A DNA stretch of 64,000 nucleotides. It comes from Alteromonas sp. KUL42. Its GTDB lineage: Bacteria; Pseudomonadota; Gammaproteobacteria; Enterobacterales; Alteromonadaceae. The stretch spans positions 434,001-498,000 of the forward strand of contig NZ_BJKK01000002.1 in the NCBI RefSeq assembly GCF_006538325.1, read 5' to 3'. Shown here piece by piece: positions 58,008 through 64,000 of the stretch. Numbering within the stretch: position 1 is the stretch's first letter; every line of letters starts with the position of its first letter. The notes below the pieces were generated by a model. That model had not been told where the DNA came from, ran no database searches, and saw only the letters and a program-made list of their open reading frames with translations. The position numbers and the translations under genes were made by a program.

Positions 58008-58632
58008 GGTTAAAAGTTTCACAAGAGAAGAGGAAAAAATGCTGTTTAGCACAATACGCAAATTTAAAGACATTGAAGCAGAGCGAGACCTAAATTGGAT
58101 GCTGCTTATGCGTTATACCGCTCGTCGTGTTGAAACAGTACACCTGCTAAACGAAGAAGATGCCCTTCAAGCACTAGATAAAGGCTACCTGCACATTTCA
58201 TCACACATGCAAAAGGGTGGAAAAAAAGGCAATAAACGCGGTTTGAATAAGAAGCAAGAAATCTACCTTGTTGACGCAGCTAGAAAAGCCCTTGAAGCGT
58301 TGCTTCGTATCCGTAAGAAAATGATATCTGTATCACCCGAAAAGCAATATGACGACAAAGCACTTATTTTATCCCGTCGTAGAAATCGCATGAGCATTCG
58401 CAGTTATCAAGAGCGAATGACTCATTGGTGCAATATGGCCGGTATCGTCAAGGCATCCCCTCATTGGCTTAGACACACGTGGGCTGTTAGACGACTTCAG
58501 AACGCAACAACCGGCACAGCATTGAGAGAGGTACAAGAAGTTCTAGGTCATGAGCATATAACAACTACCCAAGTTTATACCCAGCCAAGCCGTGACGATT
58601 TACGCAAAAGTATGCAGGAGGCAGCACTATGA
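58000..58632 (+). CDS. Short tyrosine recombinase (phage integrase)
   Basis: 210 residues, essentially a catalytic domain alone. Active-site residues are R42 (TARRVETV), a lysine in the beta-hairpin (KGGKKGNK), H155-x-x-R158 (PHWLRHTW), H184 (LGHEH) and Y193 (VYTQ). The N-terminal arm-binding domain of typical integrases (350-400 residues) is missing. It sits inside the early operon, not at a prophage end, so it may integrate the phage, resolve dimers, or act elsewhere. Confidence 0.85.
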   Translation: MAEVKSFTREEEKMLFSTIRKFKDIEAERDLNWMLLMRYTARRVETVHLLNEEDALQALDKGYLHISSHMQKGGKKGNKRGLNKKQEIYLVDAARKALEALLRIRKKMISVSPEKQYDDKALILSRRRNRMSIRSYQERMTHWCNMAGIVKASPHWLRHTWAVRRLQNATTGTALREVQEVLGHEHITTTQVYTQPSRDDLRKSMQEAAL

Positions 58633-58778
58633 TTTTTGTAAAGAAAGCATTCAAGCCACTGCGTGAGGAAATAGCGAGTCAGCGAAAACGACTGTTAGCT
58701 GACGCCAGACGACGTGAAAAAGAAGACAAGCGTTTATTAACTCAATGCAACGAAGGAGCTGGTGAACATGGAAGATAA
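58629..58778 (+). CDS. Small basic early phage protein
   Basis: 49 residues, start ATG 58629 overlapping the recombinase stop. Highly charged helix (REEIASQRKRLLADARRREK). Not recognised. Confidence 0.5.
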   Translation: MIFVKKAFKPLREEIASQRKRLLADARRREKEDKRLLTQCNEGAGEHGR

Positions 58779-58938
58779 CTACATTTACAACCAGGACAAA
58801 AACCTACGTACCACATTGGGAATGGTGAATTATTTTCCTATGCACATGCCAGGTATGGGGCCGGTATGGTTAACCATTGTTAATTGCGAAGATAAGTGCT
58901 CTGGCAATTGGAATATAAAAAAAGTTACACAGGCTTAG
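58768..58938 (+). CDS. Early phage protein, probably frameshifted
   Basis: 56 residues as read (MEDNYIYNQDKNLRTTLG). A run of seven A at 58917-58923 may lack one base: with eight A the frame continues SYTGLVTEKHNTQAIQQVM to 59036 and gives about 89 residues. The downstream stretch has coding character and ends just before the next gene's ribosome site. Function unknown. Confidence 0.5.
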   Translation: MEDNYIYNQDKNLRTTLGMVNYFPMHMPGMGPVWLTIVNCEDKCSGNWNIKKVTQA

Positions 58939-59038
58939 TAACTGAAAAGCATAACACTCAAGCCATTCAACAAGTCATGCACACAGGATCAAGCACTAGC
59001 ACTATGAGCGAGTGGTTGCGTTTGGAGGGGCGTTAGAA

Positions 59039-59305
59039 ATGTCTATCAGTAACCCCTTTAATCAGTGTGATGTTCAACAGCTAGAAGCGCAACTAGCCAT
59101 TGCTGAAGCAGAATTAATTAAGCGCTTGAAAGTACAGAGAGCTAAGCAAAAAGGTGAATGGTGTGAACTATTGCCTAATTCAGAAGCGCTAAGCGATTTC
59201 ATAGTGAACAACACCGACATTGTTGAAACCTATGCAGAACTAATCGTTATTAAGTCTCTGGTCAATATAGCTATTAGCTTAGCTAAATCTTCACCGCTTA
59301 ACTAA
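59039..59305 (+). CDS. Hypothetical early phage protein
   Basis: 88 residues from ATG 59039, with GGAGGGG upstream. Mostly helical (VQQLEAQLAIAEAELIKRLK). Not recognised. Confidence 0.6.
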   Translation: MSISNPFNQCDVQQLEAQLAIAEAELIKRLKVQRAKQKGEWCELLPNSEALSDFIVNNTDIVETYAELIVIKSLVNIAISLAKSSPLN

Positions 59306-59319
59306 AAAAGAGGTAAATA

Positions 59320-62073
59320 ATGCTGACGCTAGATCAGTTAAAAGAGCACGTGTCTTTGCAAAATGCCGCAGAGAGAATGGGCCTTATTAAAGTAAGCGAT
59401 AACGGTGAACAGCAACTGTGGAAACGAGCAGGTGCTGAAAGACCTGAAATAAGCATTGGTGTTAAATATCAGGTATGGCGAGACCGCAATAACCAAAATG
59501 GCGGACATGTCATCGATTTGGCCATGTGGGTATTTGATATCGATTATCCAGCTGCGAACAAAAAAGTACATCAATTGTACTTTCTACCATTTTTAACCCT
59601 TCCTGAAGAAACCGAAGATGCCACAGACGACATGGCTAAGCTGGCATATATTGCTGGCAAGAGTCTAGAAGACCAAGAGCGCTGCCGTGTTTACTTAAAA
59701 AATGAGCGTGGTATTCCCGATCACATCATTAGCGAAGGTATCAAACAAAAAACGTTAGGCTGGACAAACTACACCAACCCGAACGTTGCCCAAGGCGAAC
59801 CCCACTGGGGTGGCGAAGCGGTAAGCTTTATTACGTATCAGCCAAATACCAAAATGTTAGCTGCTGTTGATTATCGTTACTACGTACCTGAGCTAAACGG
59901 TGGAATGAAAACTAAATCACTAGGCCAAAAGAATGGCGTGTTTTGGATGTTAGACCCTCGTGCACTTCGCCAAGCAAAAAACGTTTATGCTGTTGAAGGG
60001 CCACTAGATGCATTAAGTATTGAGGCAGCTTTTAGCAACGACCCCACTACTTGTGCCATAGCGCTAAGAGGAACCCAAGTACAAGTTAACTGGCAACTAT
60101 TCTTGGGCAAAACCGTAATAAGTTGTTACGACAAGGATGAACCAAAGCCAGATAAAAGAAACCCCACCGGACCTGACCGTTGTTATTCTGCAGAGGCCGA
60201 GTGGCGCATTCACGAAGGTTGTCTTGCTGCAGGAGTACCTTGCTTTTTTGTTGACCGTAGCGAATGGGAATACGGTCAAGATGCTAATGATGTTTATAAA
60301 GACGCTAAGAGCAAGGTACCTTTTACGAAACGTGAACCATGGTTAATACCAGGCTTAGCAGGAAACAGCGAAGATAAACCCCACAAACCACGGTTATGGT
60401 TGCCGACTCACGACTACCAGCAATATTGGAAATTCAGGGTAAAAGACGACTTTACCAGTTTGGCTAAAATGTCGAGAGACGATGACGGCCAAGAGAAAAT
60501 AGAATTTGTTGATGTGGCTGGCTTCAGAGTAGCAGGTATTAGCCGTGTTGAAATTGCCAGTGCTAGTGCAACCACCACGGGAGAGCATGACGACAGCCCT
60601 CACGTACAATTTGTTGCCATGTATCAAACAGCCAGGCATGACGAAACGCTGCAGCGCAGAGTAATGAACGACGAGCAGCTGCATAACCTGGATACCTGGC
60701 GTAAAAGCGGCCCAATTTATAACCCCCGTGCGTTTTCTCGCATGCTGAATATTTTCGAACGCACCATTGGCATAGGCAGTGTGCAAGCTGCCAACTTTGT
60801 GGGGCTGTGTTACCTAGCAGGTAAGCCGAAAGTTAACGAAGGCAAAGACTGCTTTTTCACAGAGCCAGCGCAGCAAAGCCCATATCACAACTTTGCATTC
60901 CCTAGAGGTATGCGTGGTCATGCTGGGCAAGTGGTTGAAGCCTATCAAGAGACATTCAAAGACAACGCTGCAGCTAGGGCGTTGGTGTGGATTGTTGGCG
61001 CACAATTGAAACTTTATCTTGGTTTTTGGCCGCATTTTATAATGCAAGCAGGCAAGGCCAGCGGTAAATCAACGTTACTTAAGCGCTTATCACGTACCAC
61101 AGGCATGAAAATTCTCAGTGGGCAAAGCATTGGTACCGAGTACCGATTAATGACCTCTGTATCAGGTACTAGCCACCCCGTAGGCTGGGAAGAACTGAGC
61201 GCGAAAAAAGCAGATGTTATTGCACGAGCCGTCTCATTACTGCAAGAAAGCTACAACTACACTGAAACAACCCGTGGCAGCGCACAAACCCCGTTCCTTA
61301 TCGCGGCGCCTGTATTGCTGGCAGGTGAAGACGTGCCGGTAGAAAGCTTAACGGGTAAAACTGTGCGAACCGACTTAAGCAACCGCAAAGGCCCCATGCT
61401 TAACGAAAGCTTACCTAAGTTCCCCATGTATGAATGGATGGAGTGGTTAGCGAAGCTAGGCCGTAAAACAGTTCAAGAAAACTACGAAATAGCCCAACAA
61501 AAATGTAAAGCCTACAACCGTGCACAGGAAAACGACAAAGGCGCCGATCGGATGGTAGATAACTATTCTGCCCTGATGACAGCGTGGCGTTTGCTAACGG
61601 TTTTTGCCGGTATTGAGGACATTAACGGCGACTTCGAACGTGACTTAATTGCTGAAATGAACAGCCATATTTCAGACACCACTAACGACCGCGACCCATG
61701 GATTTGGATTGTTGAAATCATTATGGACGAAATTGCCGCTGGTCGTTACGTGTACCCCTATGTGTTTGAATGTGAGCCATACAACGACAAAGAGCCACGT
61801 TACCTATGTGTGCGTGTAAAACACATGATGGCCCATTTATCTACCAGCGTGGCCCTACGTGAAAAGTACAACAACATGCCTGTGAAAACAGCGCGAGTGC
61901 TTAAACACCAAATGGAGCAAGCAGGCGTTATTCACAACGACAGCGTAGTGCGCAGCATTAACGGTACCCGTAGCGGCCACATGCAACAGCTAGACGTTAA
62001 AAAACTTGAACAATACGGCATTAGCGTAACTGCACCAGAGAAGCTACGTGCACATAGAGAACCGATGTTATGA
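59320..62073 (+). CDS. Phage primase-helicase (Toprim plus P-loop ATPase)
   Basis: 917 residues. The N-terminal part (1-100) resembles the CHC2 region without the zinc cysteines (WKRAGAERPEISIG, GGHVIDLAMW). The Toprim domain has E226 (VEGPLDALS) and D271/D273 (CYDKDEP). The C-terminal ATPase has Walker A GKASGKST at about 578-585 and VGWEELSA as a Walker B-like segment. It probably primes and unwinds phage DNA. Confidence 0.85.
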   Translation: MLTLDQLKEHVSLQNAAERMGLIKVSDNGEQQLWKRAGAERPEISIGVKYQVWRDRNNQNGGHVIDLAMWVFDIDYPAANKKVHQLYFLPFLTLPEETEDATDDMAKLAYIAGKSLEDQERCRVYLKNERGIPDHIISEGIKQKTLGWTNYTNPNVAQGEPHWGGEAVSFITYQPNTKMLAAVDYRYYVPELNGGMKTKSLGQKNGVFWMLDPRALRQAKNVYAVEGPLDALSIEAAFSNDPTTCAIALRGTQVQVNWQLFLGKTVISCYDKDEPKPDKRNPTGPDRCYSAEAEWRIHEGCLAAGVPCFFVDRSEWEYGQDANDVYKDAKSKVPFTKREPWLIPGLAGNSEDKPHKPRLWLPTHDYQQYWKFRVKDDFTSLAKMSRDDDGQEKIEFVDVAGFRVAGISRVEIASASATTTGEHDDSPHVQFVAMYQTARHDETLQRRVMNDEQLHNLDTWRKSGPIYNPRAFSRMLNIFERTIGIGSVQAANFVGLCYLAGKPKVNEGKDCFFTEPAQQSPYHNFAFPRGMRGHAGQVVEAYQETFKDNAAARALVWIVGAQLKLYLGFWPHFIMQAGKASGKSTLLKRLSRTTGMKILSGQSIGTEYRLMTSVSGTSHPVGWEELSAKKADVIARAVSLLQESYNYTETTRGSAQTPFLIAAPVLLAGEDVPVESLTGKTVRTDLSNRKGPMLNESLPKFPMYEWMEWLAKLGRKTVQENYEIAQQKCKAYNRAQENDKGADRMVDNYSALMTAWRLLTVFAGIEDINGDFERDLIAEMNSHISDTTNDRDPWIWIVEIIMDEIAAGRYVYPYVFECEPYNDKEPRYLCVRVKHMMAHLSTSVALREKYNNMPVKTARVLKHQMEQAGVIHNDSVVRSINGTRSGHMQQLDVKKLEQYGISVTAPEKLRAHREPML

Positions 62074-62264
62074 AAGCCCAATACTTCAATAAAACCTACC
62101 CAGTAGGTACCCAATTTAAGTACTTCCCAATAAAGGGGAATTACAAATTTGAAATTGTAAGAACCTCTTCACCTGCATGGGACATCCCAAGTAGTCGCCA
62201 TGCACTTGTAAAACTATCTGGCCGTAGCGGGGGTGTATGCGTGTCACATCTTAAAGTGAACTAA
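62070..62264 (+). CDS. Small early phage protein
   Basis: 64 residues, its ATG overlapping the primase stop (ATGA). Beta-rich, with VGTQFKYFPIKGNYKFEIVR. Function unknown. Confidence 0.6.
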   Translation: MKAQYFNKTYPVGTQFKYFPIKGNYKFEIVRTSSPAWDIPSSRHALVKLSGRSGGVCVSHLKVN

Positions 62265-62286
62265 CAACAACCATTGAGGAAATTTT

Positions 62287-62520
62287 ATGTTGGCGTTTTT
62301 ACCAAACATCGGGCGAATGCCCGTAAATGAAAATCAAAATGTAAGTGTGATTTTGCAAGACGAACGTTTTTTTGAAGGTCCTGCGAAAGACTTTAACTGG
62401 GAAGGCAACGGTCCTGACGTAGTAGAAGGTTGGCGAGAAATGCTACCAGGTGAAGTACTGCACAGTGAGCACCGCTTACCTCACCGCAGAACGCGTGTCT
62501 TGAAAAGGGTTTTTAAGTAA
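62287..62520 (+). CDS. Hypothetical early phage protein
   Basis: 77 residues with a basic C-terminus (HRRTRVLKRVFK), GAGGAAA upstream, and a TAATG overlap with the SSB gene. The link to SSB suggests a role in DNA replication, but no family is seen. Confidence 0.6.
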   Translation: MLAFLPNIGRMPVNENQNVSVILQDERFFEGPAKDFNWEGNGPDVVEGWREMLPGEVLHSEHRLPHRRTRVLKRVFK

Positions 62521-62882
62521 TGGCTACCAAGGGGTTAAACAAGGTTCAGATTATTGGCAACTTGGGTACAGACCCTGAAGTTCAATATCTACCAAATGGT
62601 AAGGCGAAGTGCGTAGTTAACTTGGCTACAACCGAAATTTTCAAAGACCGGAACGGTAACCCAAAAGAGGAAACCGAGTGGCACCGCGTCATTATTTGGG
62701 GCAAGCGCGCAGAGATTGTCGGGCAGTTCAGAATGAAAGGCGATCAGCTGTATGTGGAGGGCAAGAAGAAAACGCGGGACTACAAAGATAGCAACGGCCA
62801 AGAACGAACTATTTGCGAAATCATTGTAGATCAAAGCGGCGACGTGCAGCTGCTCGGCAAAAAAGAAGCACAAGGTATTTAA
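62520..62882 (+). CDS. ssb: Single-stranded DNA-binding protein
   Basis: 120 residues, an OB fold of the bacterial SSB family (GLNKVQIIGNLGTDPEVQYL, TEWHRVIIWGKRAEIV, GDQLYVEGKKKTRDYKD). The acidic C-terminal tip (DDDIPF type) is missing; the protein ends LLGKKEAQGI, so it may not recruit host SSB partners. Confidence 0.92.
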   Translation: MATKGLNKVQIIGNLGTDPEVQYLPNGKAKCVVNLATTEIFKDRNGNPKEETEWHRVIIWGKRAEIVGQFRMKGDQLYVEGKKKTRDYKDSNGQERTICEIIVDQSGDVQLLGKKEAQGI

Positions 62883-62889
62883 CACCCAT

Positions 62890-62908
62890 GCCCGTGGACC
62901 AGACGGGC
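62890..62908 (+). repeat. Hairpin motif copy 1 (CCCGT...ACGGG)
   Basis: GCCCGTGGACCAGACGGGC: a six-base stem around GGACCAG, 8 bases after the ssb stop and before the gene at 62931. An 18-base identical copy is at 63444. Confidence 0.65.
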
Positions 62909-62930
62909 TTAATTTTCTAAGGAACTAATA

Positions 62931-63197
62931 ATGCAAACTGAAACAGATACAGCCGAAATTGTTGTATGCACTGGCCTGTTAGGCGTGTGCGTTTTAAGTG
63001 TCACCTCAGATTCGCCAGACACAATCACCGGCGACATTGAGAACTGGGGAACCGACGACTGGTACGACCGCTTATCAAAGCATGTTAAGCCAGAAGAAGG
63101 TGTTTACACCATCAAAGCCGAAGTGACTTACCTAGAAGATACCGACGAATGTAAATACAACATTCTAGAAACTTCGTGGAAAGGCAAAGCTAACTAA
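62931..63197 (+). CDS. Small acidic early phage protein
   Basis: 88 residues, acidic, beta-rich (AEIVVCTGLLGVCVLSV, GVYTIKAEVTYLED). AAGGAACTA before the start resembles that of the gene at 63491. Function unknown. Confidence 0.6.
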   Translation: MQTETDTAEIVVCTGLLGVCVLSVTSDSPDTITGDIENWGTDDWYDRLSKHVKPEEGVYTIKAEVTYLEDTDECKYNILETSWKGKAN

Positions 63198-63210
63198 AAG
63201 GATATATAAA

Positions 63211-63438
63211 ATGTCGAATATTTACACATACACAGTGGACCATGGTGAAGAATCACCACCTGTAAGCACTGTTCAGGAAACCATAACAGGTCGAGTTACG
63301 GGCGTCTCATTCCAAGACGTGCTAGCGAACAATCAGAAAGTGATTGAACTCATTGAACACGCTCAATGGGAGGATGAAGACATAGAAATTAGTTCGTCTG
63401 CACACGAGCTTTTAGAAAAAATAAAAAACCTTTTGTAA
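63211..63438 (+). CDS. Small acidic early phage protein
   Basis: 75 residues, acidic, with a helical C-terminus (SSSAHELLEKIKNLL). Translation start near AAGGATATATAAA. Function unknown. Confidence 0.6.
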   Translation: MSNIYTYTVDHGEESPPVSTVQETITGRVTGVSFQDVLANNQKVIELIEHAQWEDEDIEISSSAHELLEKIKNLL

Positions 63439-63443
63439 CTAAT

Positions 63444-63461
63444 CCCGTGGACCAGACGGGC
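63444..63461 (+). repeat. Hairpin motif copy 2
   Basis: CCCGTGGACCAGACGGGC, identical to 62891-62908, again between two small genes and again followed by AAGGAACTA-type sequence before an ATG. Confidence 0.65.
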
Positions 63462-63490
63462 CAATTTATTAAGTAACCAAGGAACTAGCA

Positions 63491-63664
63491 ATGATTGAAG
63501 AAAACCCATTTTTACAAGTAGGTTCACTGCGCAACCGAAACGGCAACACACTTCCCAAGCGCTCGAAAGAATCTAAGAAAGTGACTAGGGCGCAGCGCCA
63601 CCGCATTGAATATTTCGAGATGGCAAAGCGAATGGGCTTGGATATTTCAGATTTTAGCCAGTAA
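63491..63664 (+). CDS. Small basic phage protein, last early gene
   Basis: 57 residues (MIEENPFLQVGSLRNRNGN), basic, with AAGGAACTA upstream. Unknown function. It is the last gene before the terminator. Confidence 0.55.
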   Translation: MIEENPFLQVGSLRNRNGNTLPKRSKESKKVTRAQRHRIEYFEMAKRMGLDISDFSQ

Positions 63665-63684
63665 AACCTAAAGGAAAAAGAACT

Positions 63685-63713
63685 AAAGCCCACAAGTTAC
63701 AGCGGGCTTTCTT
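63685..63713 (+). terminator. Terminator at the end of early operon
   Basis: AAAGCCC, 12-base loop, GGGCTTT followed by CTTATT. It marks the end of the rightward operon. Confidence 0.65.
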
Positions 63714-64000
63714 ATTGCGCTTTCTGTCATTTAACCTTAACTTGTACTGCCCATTTACTAGAAAAGGATGTCAAGTTGAAGCATGTCACTGTCGAAATTT
63801 TTCAATAGCTATTTTACTTATTATCAGTGAAAAACTTGATATCCCAAGAGATTAGGGTATCGGTACTACGTAAGTGCCTGTTGAAAACTATCTCATAATC
63901 CTATCTATTCAAAAGTGTGGTACCCAAGTAGTGCGTTTATATTGCACTTACATGACTGGGATTAAGTTTCCCGATAGTATTTTAAGAATAGCTAAATCTA
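63714..64000. other. Noncoding right margin, possible prophage end
   Basis: No gene of convincing length on either strand. The right attachment site and the host promoter region beyond it may lie here. No repeat of 12 or more bases shared with 28038-28397 was found by eye. Confidence 0.4.

Larger units (their letters stand above)
28340..63713 (+). mobile_element. Siphovirus-type prophage, about 35 kb
   Basis: A continuous block of phage genes from packaging through head, tail, lysis, immunity and replication, ending at a terminator at 63685-63713. Long tape measure, G/GT chaperones and a J-like tip protein indicate a non-contractile tail; the protease resembles that of Mu. All structural genes are intact, so it may be functional. 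Exact ends are not determined. Confidence 0.85.

Noticed and set aside
28133..63868. AACTTGAT and ATTAGGGT in the same order at both prophage margins (28133-28154 and 63833-63860), as possible att sites
   Set aside because: The two 8-base matches are separated by 3 and 10 bases respectively, so they do not form a continuous core; short matches like these are expected by chance.

Overview
The window looks like a chromosomal segment of a marine gammaproteobacterium close to Alteromonas. This is inferred from the moderate GC content, the RNase T-motY pair of polar sodium-driven flagella, the rnfABCDGE-nth gene order, and a FecI/FecR system with large TonB-dependent receptors. It splits into a host part (1 to about 28.1 kb) and one complete or nearly complete siphovirus-type prophage (about 28.3 to 63.7 kb).

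Host part. On the minus strand are a partial yeaH and yeaG/prkA (stress serine kinase pair), then Fe-superoxide dismutase divergent from the monothiol glutaredoxin grxD. Next is an iron-uptake-like block: a TonB-dependent receptor without a signalling domain, a FecI-like sigma factor, a FecR-like anti-sigma factor, and a paralogous receptor that carries an N-terminal signalling (STN) domain. A Fur-box-preceded bfd follows. Then come a Bax-like glucosaminidase, a 2-Cys peroxiredoxin, RNase T, motY with a good FliA-type promoter, a periplasmic GlpQ phosphodiesterase, glyoxalase I, a cold-shock protein, an M28 peptidase and the rnf operon ending in an endonuclease III gene. The M28 peptidase and endonuclease III genes are both broken by single-base deletions, two of them clearly in homopolymers. 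This points to local sequence error or to recent decay.

Prophage. Left to right: packaging (zinc-ribbon small-terminase candidate, large terminase), portal, a GroES-like co-chaperonin, head morphogenesis, a lysogenic-conversion-type insert (secreted peptide, membrane protein, XRE regulator), a protease-scaffold-capsid fusion, connector and tail completion genes, tail tube, G/GT tail chaperones with a -1 frameshift site, tape measure, distal tail proteins, an NlpC/P60-like protein, a 1789-residue tip protein, fibre and fibre-assembly genes, and a lysis region with no classical endolysin. Then comes the immunity switch (CI-like repressor divergent from a ribbon-helix-helix protein), and an early operon with a CII-like regulator, a short tyrosine recombinase, a Toprim-helicase primase, SSB and many small unknown genes.

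The most unusual signal is a 17-base motif, TTTGCCCTAACGCTGCG (one copy with one mismatch). It occurs four times, each 22-60 bases upstream of the first gene of a late module (packaging, capsid, tail, lysis). It looks like a phage-specific late-promoter or activator site. Other points are the frameshift site with hairpin, a repeated hairpin in front of two small early genes, an EF-hand loop in one TonB receptor, and a shared TTTCAC/GTGAAA inverted repeat before the receptor and sigma genes.
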